Shown piece after piece: positions 1 through 9,191 of a DNA stretch of 64,000 nt. A program made the position numbers and the translations under genes. The first letter of the stretch is position 1, and every line of letters starts with the position of its first letter. Source of the stretch: Lewinella sp. 4G2 (lineage in GTDB: Bacteria > Bacteroidota > Bacteroidia > Chitinophagales > Saprospiraceae); NCBI RefSeq assembly GCF_001625015.1, contig NZ_LVWJ02000014.1, forward strand, positions 2,170,001-2,234,000. The letters run 5' to 3'. The notes under the pieces are model-generated. The model had not been told where the DNA came from, made no database searches, and was given only the letters and a program-made list of their open reading frames with translations.

Positions 1-96
1 TTGCCGTTAGCCACACCGTGCCAACTTGATGCATTATCGAATAACTATTTTGAGGGATTTGGACGGAGAGACGCAAAATTGATTATTGGTGAGTAG
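1..96 (+). CDS. C-terminal end of an upstream gene (partial)
   Basis: Frame 1 is open from the first base to a TAG at 94-96 and reads as a plausible protein tail with motifs such as NNYFEGFGR and AKLIIGE. It overlaps the start of the next glycosyltransferase by a few bases, the ATGA/GTGAG style of overlap typical of cotranscribed genes, so an upstream member of the same glycan operon is likely. Thirty-one residues are too few to name a family. The only support is the open frame and the overlap. Confidence 0.45.
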   Translation: MPLATPCQLDALSNNYFEGFGRRDAKLIIGE

Positions 97-1219
97 ACGA
101 ATCGTTCTAGTAGGTAATACATCCTGGAGCATGTACAATTTTCGCATGCCGCTATTCAAGCTCCTGCGTGAGCACGATTATGAGGTGCACATCGTCGCTC
201 CAGCCGATGAATTTGGCCAGCGGTTGGAAGAAACCGGCTTTACTTTTCACCCAATTAAGATTGATAACAAGGGTAGTAATCCGCTGGCTGATCTCACTAC
301 TTTGAGAGCTTTTCGACAGATCTACCGGCGAATTTTGCCGGATATAGTCGTCCATTACACGATTAAACCCAACATCTACGGAACCCTCGCCGCTGCTCGT
401 TTGGGTATCCCGAGTATAGCCATTACTACGGGGCTTGGGCAGATTTTTAATGAACGAAGCGTCAGGTCTCAGGTGGCTAAAAGCCTCTACAAATACGCTT
501 TTCGTAAACCTGAAAGAGTTCTTTTTTTGAATGGTGACGACCGGGATATCTTTGTAACCAATAAAATCGTACCTAACGGTAGTATTACGAAGGTCTTAAG
601 GGGGGAAGGAATCGATACGGCAAATTTTGTTAGAAAATCACCACTACCTACTGGGCAAAGGTCCTTTGTTTTAATCGGAAGGCTACTTTGGCCGAAGGGG
701 GTAGGAGAATTCGTGGCTGCTGCTCGAACACTCAAAGCAAAGTATCCGGACGTAGCGTTCAATATTTTGGGCTTCGTCAATCCGCAAGACCCTACGAGCG
801 TAAGTCTTGAGGACCTTGACCAATGGGAAGTCGAAGGAATAATCAACTACCTGGGTTCGACCGACGATGTTGCCAGTTTCATCGAAAAAACGACCTGCGT
901 CGTTCTTCCTTCGTATTACCGGGAAGGCGTCCCGAGGACGTTGATGGAGGCAGCTAGCATGGCAACACCCATAATAACCACTGACAACGTTGGGTGCCGG
1001 GAAGTAGTGGATCACGGAGAAAATGGGCTATTGGTGCCAGTCAAAGATGCCGAAGCCTTGGCCAATGCTATGGAGCGCATCATACTGGCAAATCCGGAAG
1101 ATTTGTTGGCCATGGGCCGGGCCGGCCGCAAGCTGATGGAGGATCAATTTTCTATTGAAACCATCAATGGCGAACTCATTGAATTATTCGACTCGATACT
1201 GACGAAATCCGGCAGATAA
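89..1219 (+). CDS. glycosyltransferase family 4 protein
   Basis: GT-B fold sugar transferase of the WbpH/PglA-like kind, expected to add a sugar from an NDP donor to a lipid-linked glycan at the inner face of the cytoplasmic membrane. The N-terminal half has the acceptor-side pattern VGNTSWSMYNFR and the TIKPNIYGTLAA stretch. The C-terminal half has the donor-side pattern IGRLLWPKG, then LPSYYREGVPRTLMEA with the E-x7-E element, then ENGLLVPVKD. Length (about 376 residues) is normal. I chose GTG at 89; TTG at 86 is in frame and also possible. No ATG fits. It is paralogous to the gene at 14537. The gene looks AT-richer than the genes after 10.4 kb. The exact sugar cannot be told. Confidence 0.88.
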   Translation: MSRRIVLVGNTSWSMYNFRMPLFKLLREHDYEVHIVAPADEFGQRLEETGFTFHPIKIDNKGSNPLADLTTLRAFRQIYRRILPDIVVHYTIKPNIYGTLAAARLGIPSIAITTGLGQIFNERSVRSQVAKSLYKYAFRKPERVLFLNGDDRDIFVTNKIVPNGSITKVLRGEGIDTANFVRKSPLPTGQRSFVLIGRLLWPKGVGEFVAAARTLKAKYPDVAFNILGFVNPQDPTSVSLEDLDQWEVEGIINYLGSTDDVASFIEKTTCVVLPSYYREGVPRTLMEAASMATPIITTDNVGCREVVDHGENGLLVPVKDAEALANAMERIILANPEDLLAMGRAGRKLMEDQFSIETINGELIELFDSILTKSGR

Positions 1220-1366
1220 TAAGCTGAGCACGATTTACGACCAATGGTTTCCTGGCCGTTCAAAACAAGTGCAAAGACAGACCGAACCAACCCAATCCGT
1301 ACTGCGATACTGATTGAGAGGATGGAAACAGCCATTTCCCTATCAATGTGGCACTAACCAACAGAC

Positions 1367-3676
1367 ATGCGTTGCTACCTATTTTTGGTCCTTCTGATTT
1401 CAGGCTTCGGGAGCTGTGCCAAACAAGTGATAGAAACAGCTCCGGCTAGTTCCATGGCAAGTAACGGTCAAGCTATTAGTATTCTTAGTGAAGCGCTGAC
1501 CTCCGCCGGGCTGGAGGTTGAAGTTGTTCGGTCGGATGAGCTGCGCGTTGCTGGGAAGGGCCTGGTTTTAGCCGTTGATGCCTCCTTGCCACCCAACGTA
1601 GCTTACCAGGTAAGTTCTCGGGGAGGCAATAGTATAGTTGTGAAAGCCCGCAATGAATCACTCCTGGCAGATGCCGCTTACGGATTACTCCGCGAATTAG
1701 GTTTCAAATATCTTCATCCTGCGCCGGGTTGGTCAATTGTTCCCAAGCTTAGTAGCCAAGACTTAAATGCTATCAACCTCACCGGTAGCAATGCCTTTCC
1801 CTACGCCAAAATCTTTAGTAGCCGTAGCATAAACGGCCTGCCAGCCTATGGTGAGTGGCTGCAACAGAATGGAGTTTACTCCATCACCAACGTGCAACTC
1901 GGACACTACGGAGTTACTTTCAACAAGCGCTACCGTGATCAGATTGAATCGAATCCTGAATGGAGGCCCATTGTCAATGGCCAGCGGATCAAGTACAACA
2001 AGAAAATGAAATTGGATTACACCCATCCGGGTGTCATTCAATTGATGAAATCGGATGCGGAAAAGAACCTGCGCAAGCTGATCGCAGCAGACGTACCACC
2101 GCCTTACTTTATCTCCGTAGAGCCTACCGATCGGGGGGGCTTCACCGAACGGCCTTATCGAAAAGGTAGCTCCGTCAGCGATCAGGTGTTCTTTGCAGCA
2201 AATGAAGTGGCCAAACATCTCAGTTCGGTTCATCCTGAGGCTAATGCTAGCCTGCTAGCCTATACCCACCACAGTGATTTACCTTCCTTCCCGCTGGAGC
2301 CGAACGTAGCGGTAACGGTCGTTACTGGCTGGTTCCAATACACCGGATCAACGGAAAATCTGCTACAACAATGGGGGCGGTCCAGCTTGGACTACTTGGG
2401 GCTACGTACCTATTCCGGAGTGCCGAAAGCGAAGGAAGTTCGGGTTCAGTTTCCAGCCCCAGCTACCCCAGTGGATCTACTTCAGACCGGGGCAAAATAT
2501 GGCTACCAACTTTATCGTGAACAATCGGTCTACTCCGGCGGGGCCATGGGTTACCGGCACTACCTGACGGCTAAACTATTGGCCGAGCCCAACGCCGATC
2601 TTAATGCAGTAAAGGAGGAGTATTTCCGCCTAGCTTTCGGGCCCGCCGCCGCCAAAATGCGTGAACTATACGATGTCGTATGGTACGGTTTTAACGGTAA
2701 ACAGGATTTGCAACTTAGCGTCCAGCTCATTAATGAGGCTGACGCACTTACCCGCAACGATCCCGCAATCCAAAAACGAATCGCCGACGTAATGGCCTAC
2801 GTGATCTATCTCGACCGCGCACTCGGCATTTCCGGCTCAGCCGATGTTGCCGGTATTGAAAGCTTGCTGGCTTACGCTAGTAGCATTGATGATCGGATGA
2901 TGGTCAATACCGAACACCTGGCGCGCCACTTCCGAAATATGCTGCGTAAAACGCATGCGATCAGTATTCCAAAGGGTCCAGGTCTCAGCCCTCAGCTTGA
3001 CGACCGTGCAGTGCGGAACCTATTTGCAACTCTTGATCCAGGCACAGCACCCGCGGCAGCGCCCAAAATGGCTACCGTAGGCAAAGCGAAATTTCCCGAT
3101 GAACGACTTGGTGAACCGATGCTGTCCCTCCGTGGTGGTAGTGAATTTGGCCTGCAGGATATTGATAGTGATGGCTTTATTAACACCCAAATCACTACGA
3201 CGGGATTAGGAAAATCAGACTTGTTCATCGCTTTGGACTTCTTTACGGATTCTGGCGAATTGGTACGCAGCGAGAAAATTTCCACCAATAACAAGCAGGC
3301 AAAAACACTGCGAATCCCCGTACCGCGAGGTGGGACGCTGCGCCTTAAATGCCACGCACGCGGAGGCCGGTATGCCCTGAAAATCACTGAGGAAGTACGA
3401 TTTTGGGAGGGGCAATCGCTCAGGCTATCAAAACCCTTTTCCGGGCTCGTTTACCTGGATTTGGATGCCAAAAGAAAAGTAATTAAACCCAGCCCCAATG
3501 CCGCCAACCTAACCGCAGTAGGTCGTACTACCGGCCGAGAGGCCTCAATCACCGGCGGCCGTAGCTTGGACCTTAACCAGGTGTTTGAAGGGGAAAGCAT
3601 TATCGCGATCAGTGGCTTAAATAGCAGTTTTGTATCCCCGGATAGGCTGCGGTTGTTCTTTGATTATGCTCCGTAG
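1367..3676 (+). CDS. secreted DUF4838-like lipoprotein, glycoside-hydrolase related
   Basis: 769-residue exported protein. The N-terminus is a lipoprotein signal (hydrophobic LFLVLLIS then lipobox GFGSC), so it is probably anchored to the outer membrane. Residues around 40-130 look like the small alpha/beta domain found ahead of GH67-type glucuronidases (NESLLADAAYGLLRELG, then HPAPGW), followed by a TIM-barrel-like region with the pattern YFISVEPTDRGG. This arrangement matches DUF4838 proteins, thought to be carbohydrate-active but without a proven activity. A beta-rich C-terminal part follows (about 570-769). It sits between a glycosyltransferase and the nonulosonic-acid operon, so trimming or modifying surface glycan is a fair guess. 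The dispersed 18-bp motif lies inside it at 3047. The family call comes from motif memory and is moderate. Confidence 0.6.
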   Translation: MRCYLFLVLLISGFGSCAKQVIETAPASSMASNGQAISILSEALTSAGLEVEVVRSDELRVAGKGLVLAVDASLPPNVAYQVSSRGGNSIVVKARNESLLADAAYGLLRELGFKYLHPAPGWSIVPKLSSQDLNAINLTGSNAFPYAKIFSSRSINGLPAYGEWLQQNGVYSITNVQLGHYGVTFNKRYRDQIESNPEWRPIVNGQRIKYNKKMKLDYTHPGVIQLMKSDAEKNLRKLIAADVPPPYFISVEPTDRGGFTERPYRKGSSVSDQVFFAANEVAKHLSSVHPEANASLLAYTHHSDLPSFPLEPNVAVTVVTGWFQYTGSTENLLQQWGRSSLDYLGLRTYSGVPKAKEVRVQFPAPATPVDLLQTGAKYGYQLYREQSVYSGGAMGYRHYLTAKLLAEPNADLNAVKEEYFRLAFGPAAAKMRELYDVVWYGFNGKQDLQLSVQLINEADALTRNDPAIQKRIADVMAYVIYLDRALGISGSADVAGIESLLAYASSIDDRMMVNTEHLARHFRNMLRKTHAISIPKGPGLSPQLDDRAVRNLFATLDPGTAPAAAPKMATVGKAKFPDERLGEPMLSLRGGSEFGLQDIDSDGFINTQITTTGLGKSDLFIALDFFTDSGELVRSEKISTNNKQAKTLRIPVPRGGTLRLKCHARGGRYALKITEEVRFWEGQSLRLSKPFSGLVYLDLDAKRKVIKPSPNAANLTAVGRTTGREASITGGRSLDLNQVFEGESIIAISGLNSSFVSPDRLRLFFDYAP
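3047..3064 (-). repeat. dispersed 18-bp motif, copy 1 (in CDS)
   Basis: GCACCCGCGGCAGCGCCC, the reverse complement of the window-wide motif with the A-to-G variant at one position. Read in the gene it encodes APAAAP in what looks like a linker between the barrel and the beta-rich C-terminal part. Confidence 0.75.
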
Positions 3677-4030
3677 TGGCTTTTCTACGGGATGAGTAGT
3701 TAGATTTGATATGATCTAATTTTCTTACACTTGTCGCTTGAAATGAGCGTACAGTGGAGGAAGATCGCCGCGGGATTTCATATGATATGGTAGAGAGCAA
3801 TGCAATTTCATTTACCAATTTCTTTGAAAAGATACCAAACTGATGAGCAATGTCGGCACTATAAAAGTCGATCTACGCACTAAAGTTAAATACTACTGCG
3901 ATACCTAGGGCTTACGAAGGGCGGGCCAGTGAATTAGATAGACATTACATCGTTTGCTTTTATCAGCTCGCCAAAAAGTGCGCTCTTCCCACCTCCTGAA
4001 CTACCTTTACGGCAACTCCACCCCTTCCCC
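3677..4030. other. intergenic region without a recognised gene
   Basis: About 350 bases between the DUF4838-like gene and the nonulosonic-acid operon. It is AT-richer than the genes that follow. I see no open frame with coding character, no tRNA and no clear hairpin terminator. A promoter for the operon starting at 4031 must lie here or upstream, but no good TAnnTTTG match stands at a convincing distance. Confidence 0.4.
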
Positions 4031-5167
4031 ATGATCCCACTCTCCATCCCCAACCTAGCCGGCAACGAATGGGCCTACGTCAAGCAGTGCCTCGATACTG
4101 GGTGGGTCTCCTCCGCCGGAAAGTTCGTCAATCAGTTTGAGGACGAGGTGCGGGGCTTCACCGGGGCCGGCCACGCCATCGCGTGTATGAATGGTACGGC
4201 AGCCCTTCACGTAGCGCAAATTATTGCCGGAGTCGGACCTGGTGACTTGGTCATCGCCCCCAACATCACTTTCGTAGCGACGCTGAACAGCATCAGTTAC
4301 ACGGGGGCGGAGGCCATTCTGCTGGATACAAATCCCGCTACCTGGCAGTTGGATCTTGACGTCCTAGAACGCTTCTTTGAGGAGGAATGCGAACTCACCG
4401 ACCAGGGTCTTATCCACAAAGCTGATGGAAAAACGATCAAGGCCGTCATGCCCGTCCACGTACTGGGGAATATGTGTGACATGGCCCGCCTATCCGAACT
4501 TTGCACCCGCGTCAGCGCCCCGATAATTGAAGACAGCACGGAAGCGCTTGGTTCGACTTTCCGCGGTAAACACGCCGGAACTTTTGGGTTGTTCGGAACG
4601 AGTAGTTTTAATGGAAATAAAATCATCACCACTGGCGGCGGAGGAATGATCTTTACAAATGATGCTGATTTAGCCGCCCGCGCTAAGCACCTGACCACCA
4701 CGGCCAAAACGGATCCGCTCGACTATTTCCACGATGAAGTGGGGTATAATTACCGCCTGGTAAATATCCTGGCTGCCGTGGGTGTCGCGCAAATGGAACA
4801 ATTATCTGGCATAATTGAGACCAAGAAATTTATTGACGAATATTACCGGAGTGAACTCGCTGGGGTAGGGGACATTCGTTTTCAAAAAATTACGGATGGG
4901 GTGGACGCCAATTGCTGGTTATTCACTTTCCGGACCAGTCGGATGCGAGAATTGCTTACTTACCTAAACGCAAACGGTGTGCAAAGCCGGCCGTTTTGGA
5001 CGCCTATGAATCAACTCCCGATGTACAATGGTTACCGGTATTATCACGTCAGTGATGAGAGTAGTAAGCTCCACGCGGAAGCCATCAGTATACCGAGCTC
5101 CAGCAACCTAACCGAGACGGATTTGGCTACCGTTGTGGCCACCATCAAAAATTTTTACGCTAGCTAA
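4031..5167 (+). CDS. legC: LegC-family PLP-dependent aminotransferase
   Basis: DegT/DnrJ/EryC1 sugar aminotransferase, expected to aminate the C4 keto group of a UDP-4-keto-6-deoxy-GlcNAc intermediate in legionaminic/bacillosamine-type synthesis. Visible elements are the N-terminal DTGWVSSAGKFV pattern typical of this subfamily, the cofactor region MNGTAALHVA, the aspartate region EDSTEALGS, and the PLP-lysine region SFNGNKIITTGGGG (Lys near residue 197). Length of 378 is normal. It is the first gene of a tight operon; the dehydratase that makes its substrate begins four bases after its stop. The LegC name is preferred over other DegT enzymes because of the neighbouring NeuB, NeuC and PglD-like genes. 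Confidence 0.88.
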   Translation: MIPLSIPNLAGNEWAYVKQCLDTGWVSSAGKFVNQFEDEVRGFTGAGHAIACMNGTAALHVAQIIAGVGPGDLVIAPNITFVATLNSISYTGAEAILLDTNPATWQLDLDVLERFFEEECELTDQGLIHKADGKTIKAVMPVHVLGNMCDMARLSELCTRVSAPIIEDSTEALGSTFRGKHAGTFGLFGTSSFNGNKIITTGGGGMIFTNDADLAARAKHLTTTAKTDPLDYFHDEVGYNYRLVNILAAVGVAQMEQLSGIIETKKFIDEYYRSELAGVGDIRFQKITDGVDANCWLFTFRTSRMRELLTYLNANGVQSRPFWTPMNQLPMYNGYRYYHVSDESSKLHAEAISIPSSSNLTETDLATVVATIKNFYAS

Positions 5168-5171
5168 GCCT

Positions 5172-6386
5172 ATGGCCTCCTTCGATTTACACGCATTTAT
5201 TAACCAATACGTCACCGGGCGGGACGAAAGTCTATTTACCCGTGACCTGGCCGAGAACCACGACGCCATGGCGGCGCGCATTGATGGCAAGCGACTGCTC
5301 GTCATTGGTGGCGCCGGCACTATAGGAAGTTCATTCATCCGGGCTGCGCTGCAATTTCACCCCGCCAAATTAGTAGTGGTAGATACCAATGAAAATGGAC
5401 TGACGGAACTGACCCGAGACCTCCGTTCCGCCGGTAAATTTAACGTGCCAGCTGATTATTTGACGTATCCAATGGACTTCGGCGCGCCGGTATTTGAAAA
5501 AATGTTCCGCCACCATGGCGGCTTTGATATTGTCGCAAATTTCGCGGCGCACAAACACGTACGGAGCGAAAAAGACCGCTTCAGCATCGAAGCGATGTTG
5601 AATAATAATGTCTTCAAAGCGAAGGATCTACTTGATCTTTTATTAGAATATAAGCCCGAGCGCTACTTCAGCGTGAGTACGGACAAAGCGGCCAATCCCG
5701 TTAACGTGATGGGCGCGAGTAAGAAATTAATGGAGGAAGTTATTTTGGCTTACGGTCGCGATTTCCCCGTTACTACCGCCCGTTTCGCTAACGTCGCATT
5801 CAGCAATGGCAGCCTCCCCGCCGGCTTCCTGGAGCGACTCAACAAACGTCAGCCGCTTAGTGCGCCGACCAACGTCAAGCGTTATTTCGTGAGCCCGGAT
5901 GAGTCCGGCCAATTATGTCTTATCGCATGTATTCTCGGCGAAACGGGGCAGGTGTTCTTCCCCAAATTGGGCGAGGAACAGATGATCACTTTTAGCGGCA
6001 TTGGCGAAGACTTTTTGCGTGTCCAGGGTTTCACGCCACTTTACTGTGAGACGGAGGAAGAGGCGCTGTCGCGGGTGCAAAGCATGGGGGCAAGCAGTAC
6101 GGAATACCCCGTATTATTCCACCCCGCCACGACGAGTGGTGAAAAAAGCTTTGAAGAATTTTATACCCCCGGCGAAGAGGTGGACCTCCAACGTTTCGCC
6201 GAACTCGGTTTCGTGAAAAACGCCGCCCGCAGGGATCGGGAAGAACTTAGTCCGTTGATTAAAGAGATCCAGGATTTAATGGACCGCCCCACCGTAACGA
6301 AAGCAGACATCGTTGGTGCCCTTGCAGAACGGATACCAAATTTTGCGCATATCGAGACGGGGAAGAGTTTGGACGGAAAAATGTAA
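5172..6386 (+). CDS. legB: UDP-N-acetylglucosamine 4,6-dehydratase, LegB/CapD-like
   Basis: Short-chain dehydrogenase-fold nucleotide-sugar dehydratase of the soluble FlaA1/PglF type. It would form the 4-keto-6-deoxy sugar used by the preceding aminotransferase. The NAD-binding glycine motif GGAGTIGS lies near residue 50, the NFAAHKHVRSEKD motif near 130, and the catalytic region is STDKAANPVNVMGASKK, with the Met-x3-Lys variant of the usual Tyr-x3-Lys, as known for this subfamily. An in-frame start exists at 5133 inside legC, but ATG 5172, just after the legC stop, is much more plausible and gives 404 residues. The stop TAA shares its last base with the next ATG. Confidence 0.88.
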   Translation: MASFDLHAFINQYVTGRDESLFTRDLAENHDAMAARIDGKRLLVIGGAGTIGSSFIRAALQFHPAKLVVVDTNENGLTELTRDLRSAGKFNVPADYLTYPMDFGAPVFEKMFRHHGGFDIVANFAAHKHVRSEKDRFSIEAMLNNNVFKAKDLLDLLLEYKPERYFSVSTDKAANPVNVMGASKKLMEEVILAYGRDFPVTTARFANVAFSNGSLPAGFLERLNKRQPLSAPTNVKRYFVSPDESGQLCLIACILGETGQVFFPKLGEEQMITFSGIGEDFLRVQGFTPLYCETEEEALSRVQSMGASSTEYPVLFHPATTSGEKSFEEFYTPGEEVDLQRFAELGFVKNAARRDREELSPLIKEIQDLMDRPTVTKADIVGALAERIPNFAHIETGKSLDGKM

Positions 6387-7033
6387 TGGGAACCAATGAC
6401 CTAAATACACAACCAATCCTGGTAGGCATGGGTGGCCATGCCCTAGTCGTTCGGGAATTACTGGAATCTCTTGGCTTTTCCCCGAAAGGATATTTGGACG
6501 ATTCTTCAGGCGATGACTTCGCGGAAAAGCTGCCTTACCTGGGGAGTGAAAGTTCCCCCGAAATCCAACCGTTATTGCGGGAACACCCACTTTGCATTAC
6601 CGTGGGTACCAATGCTATTCGGGCACGCCTGGATGAACAGTTAAGCAGTTTGGGAGGGCAGATACTGGAGCCCATTATCCACCCCACTGCTTACGTTTCC
6701 GATTCCGCTTCATTGGCAGCTGGAACGCAAGTACTCCCGCAGGCTGCGGTTAACGCGCGTTCCGTAGTTGGCCGCTGCGTAATTATCAACACCAGTGCGA
6801 TTGTGGAGCACGAATGCCAGATTGGGGATTACTGTCATTTGGCCCCAGGGTCAGTACTGGCAGGAAATGTCACGCTGGGGAAAAGCGTTTTTGTGGGGGC
6901 TAACGCTAGTATTATTCAAGGTATTAAAGTGGGCGAAAAGGTCATCATTGGTGCGGGAGCGGTGGTTATTCGCGACGTTCCGGCTGGCGCCACCGTGGTG
7001 GGTAATCCCGCCCGGATCATTAAACTAAGGTAA
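6386..7033 (+). CDS. PglD/LegH/NeuD-family sugar N-acetyltransferase
   Basis: Left-handed beta-helix acyltransferase expected to N-acetylate the 4-amino sugar made by the aminotransferase, using acetyl-CoA. The N-terminus is a Rossmann-like sugar-nucleotide domain (ILVGMGGHALVV, then GYLDD). From about residue 95 come hexapeptide repeats, with the active-site His segment IVEHECQIGDYCHLAPG and the terminal AGATVVGNPARI signature. 215 residues is normal. The start overlaps the previous stop by one base (TAATG), indicating translational coupling. Which position is acetylated is inferred from the cluster. Confidence 0.88.
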   Translation: MGTNDLNTQPILVGMGGHALVVRELLESLGFSPKGYLDDSSGDDFAEKLPYLGSESSPEIQPLLREHPLCITVGTNAIRARLDEQLSSLGGQILEPIIHPTAYVSDSASLAAGTQVLPQAAVNARSVVGRCVIINTSAIVEHECQIGDYCHLAPGSVLAGNVTLGKSVFVGANASIIQGIKVGEKVIIGAGAVVIRDVPAGATVVGNPARIIKLR

Positions 7034-8062
7034 ATGAGTCAACGCCAAAGAACATTGATCATCGCCGAAGCCGGCGTTAACCACAACGGAAGTCTGGAGC
7101 TAGCTAAGCAGCTAATTGATGCTGCCGCTGCCGCGGGGGTTGACTACGTGAAATTTCAAACCTTCAAGACGGAGAAACTGGTAAGTAAGGCTGCCGCCAA
7201 AGCGGACTACCAGGTGGCCAATACCGGCGATGCGGTGGAGACCCAGTTTGAAATGATCAAAAAACTGGAGATCGATGCGGATACCCATCGATTGTTGATT
7301 GACTATTGCTCGGAAAAAGGAATCCAATTCTTCAGTACCGCCTTTGACCTGGATAGCATTGATTTGCTGGAAGAGTTGGGACTTGATTTGTATAAAGTTC
7401 CCTCGGGCGAAATGACGAATCTTCCTTACCTAAGGGCAATCGCCGCTAAAGGAAAGCCGGTCATCCTCTCCACCGGTATGTGCACCCTGTCGGATATCGA
7501 AGCAGCGCTGAACGTGATGTTGGCGGCAGGTCAGGACCGGGAACGAATTACCATTCTTCACTGCAACACTGAATATCCTACCCCGATGGAGGACGTAAAC
7601 CTCCGGGCCATGCAAACCATCGGGACAGCCTTCGGGGTACGGGTGGGCTATTCGGACCACACCCTGGGCATTGAGGTGCCCATCGCAGCGGTAGCCATGG
7701 GCGCCGTCTGCATCGAGAAACACTTCACCCTCGACCGAACTATGGAAGGCCCCGACCATCGAGCTAGCCTGGAACCGAATGAGCTCAAGGCCATGGTCAG
7801 CGCCATTCGAAATATCGAAGTTGCGTTGGGCTCAACTCAAAAACTTCCTTCCTCTTCGGAGCGGAAGAACATCCCCATCGCCAGGAAATCCATCTTCGTC
7901 AGTAAGGATCTCCCGAAGGGTCACGTCCTGACGGAAGCCGACCTCAGTATGATGCGACCTGGAGACGGTATCTCGCCCATGCGTATGGAAGAGTTAATTG
8001 GTCGCTCGCTGAGCCGCCCCCTCGCCGCGGCCACCAAAATTGCTTTGGGTGATTACCAGTAA
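7034..8062 (+). CDS. neuB: N-acetylneuraminate/legionaminate synthase family (NeuB/LegI)
   Basis: Condenses phosphoenolpyruvate with a six-carbon 2,4-diacetamido sugar to give a nine-carbon nonulosonic acid. The NeuB TIM barrel occupies about residues 10-250, with IAEAGVNHNGS, VKFQTFK, KVPSGEMTN, ILSTGM, HCNTEYPTP, GYSDHTLG and the metal/substrate segment IEKHFTLDRTMEGPDH. A C-terminal SAF (antifreeze-like) domain follows (about 280-342; ARKSIFVSKDLPKGHVL). 342 residues is standard. It starts immediately after the stop of the acetyltransferase. The context with LegB, LegC and LegG homologues favours N,N'-diacetyllegionaminate over sialic acid, but the sequence alone does not fix the substrate. 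Confidence 0.93.
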   Translation: MSQRQRTLIIAEAGVNHNGSLELAKQLIDAAAAAGVDYVKFQTFKTEKLVSKAAAKADYQVANTGDAVETQFEMIKKLEIDADTHRLLIDYCSEKGIQFFSTAFDLDSIDLLEELGLDLYKVPSGEMTNLPYLRAIAAKGKPVILSTGMCTLSDIEAALNVMLAAGQDRERITILHCNTEYPTPMEDVNLRAMQTIGTAFGVRVGYSDHTLGIEVPIAAVAMGAVCIEKHFTLDRTMEGPDHRASLEPNELKAMVSAIRNIEVALGSTQKLPSSSERKNIPIARKSIFVSKDLPKGHVLTEADLSMMRPGDGISPMRMEELIGRSLSRPLAAATKIALGDYQ

Positions 8063-8069
8063 GGATAAG

Positions 8070-9191
8070 ATGATGACGGTTCGGCTCATCACCACTTCCC
8101 GTGCGGATTATGGTATCTATGCGTCCCTGCTGACAGCCTTGGAAGCTGACCCTGCGATTGATCTTCAATTGGTGGTGGCTGGTACTCACTTGTCAAAAGA
8201 GCATGGATATACTGTCACCGCGATTGAGCTCGATGGGTATCAAATAGCCGGAAGGGTTGAAACGGTACCAAGCGATGACTCGCCCGCCGGCATTGCCCGG
8301 ATGCTGGGGGAAGCCACCCGTAAATTTGCCGACCTCTGGGCGGAAATAGCCGATAACACTGATTGGGTCATTGCGTTGGGTGACCGCTACGAGATGTTCG
8401 CCGCCGTTGCAGCTACCGTCCCTTTCAACCTGCGGGTGGCGCACCTTCACGGCGGAGAGACTTCTTTGGGAGCAATCGATGATAAGTTTCGGCATGCCAT
8501 CACGGTGATGTCCACCGCTCACTTTACCGCAACTGCAGCTTACGCAGATCGCGTCACGGAGCTTATTGGGAGCGAACGGAGCGTGCACTACGTTGGTGCG
8601 CCGGCTTTGGACGGGCTGGAAGAAATGGAACTCTTTGAACCGCAAGAAATGCTTCCAACTTTCGGAACGGACTTTTCGGAGCCACCCATCCTGGTAACTT
8701 TTCATCCCGAAACCGTTGCCACTAAACGGAACCAGGTGTACGGAGAGGCCCTTTGTAGTGCATTAGCTAGACTTTCTGGTCAGTATCCGGTAGTGATTAC
8801 CATGCCGAACGCCGATACCATGGGCTCAGTACTTCGGCAACAATTCAATAATTTGGCTGATGATAATGATCGGATAACTACGATCGAGAATTTCGGTAAA
8901 AAGGGGTACTTCTCCGCCATGAAACACTGTGCTTTTCTGCTGGGCAATACTTCCAGTGGAATCATTGAGGCCGCTTCTTTCGGTAAATATGCCATCAATT
9001 TGGGTAACCGTCAGGACGGCCGTATGCGAAGCCCAAACCTCATCGACGTAGAAGTAGACGAACAAGCCATCTTGTCAGCTGTCGATATTCTCAGGACAAA
9101 AGGCTTTCTTTATGCCGGGGATAATGTCTACCGGAAAGATAGCCCCGCAGCTGCCGCTATTGTCGCGGCCCTAAAAGCAGCCAATGATTAA
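8070..9191 (+). CDS. neuC: UDP-GlcNAc / UDP-diNAc-bacillosamine 2-epimerase, hydrolysing (NeuC/LegG)
   Basis: Hydrolysing 2-epimerase that releases UDP and the 2-epimerised sugar used by the NeuB synthase. Hallmarks are the N-terminal TTSRADYGIY, LGDRYEMFAA near residue 100, LHGGETSLGAIDD with the UDP-GlcNAc 2-epimerase His-Gly-Gly-Glu, VTFHPET, and GNTSSGIIEAASF near 300. ATG ATG at 8070/8073 lies a few bases after the synthase stop. An in-frame start at 8040 would overlap that gene and is less likely. 373 residues is normal. The LegG assignment (GDP or UDP sugar) depends on the neighbouring nucleotidyltransferase and is inferred. Confidence 0.9.
   Translation: MMTVRLITTSRADYGIYASLLTALEADPAIDLQLVVAGTHLSKEHGYTVTAIELDGYQIAGRVETVPSDDSPAGIARMLGEATRKFADLWAEIADNTDWVIALGDRYEMFAAVAATVPFNLRVAHLHGGETSLGAIDDKFRHAITVMSTAHFTATAAYADRVTELIGSERSVHYVGAPALDGLEEMELFEPQEMLPTFGTDFSEPPILVTFHPETVATKRNQVYGEALCSALARLSGQYPVVITMPNADTMGSVLRQQFNNLADDNDRITTIENFGKKGYFSAMKHCAFLLGNTSSGIIEAASFGKYAINLGNRQDGRMRSPNLIDVEVDEQAILSAVDILRTKGFLYAGDNVYRKDSPAAAAIVAALKAAND

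Noticed and set aside
5133-5171. Longer start for the dehydratase gene inside legC
   Set aside because: It would add 13 residues without similarity and overlap the previous gene; ATG 5172 follows the stop naturally.
7120-7140. Partial match to the dispersed motif inside neuB (GCTGCCGCGGG)
   Set aside because: Only about 11 bases match, in an Ala-rich conserved helix of the enzyme; chance is enough.
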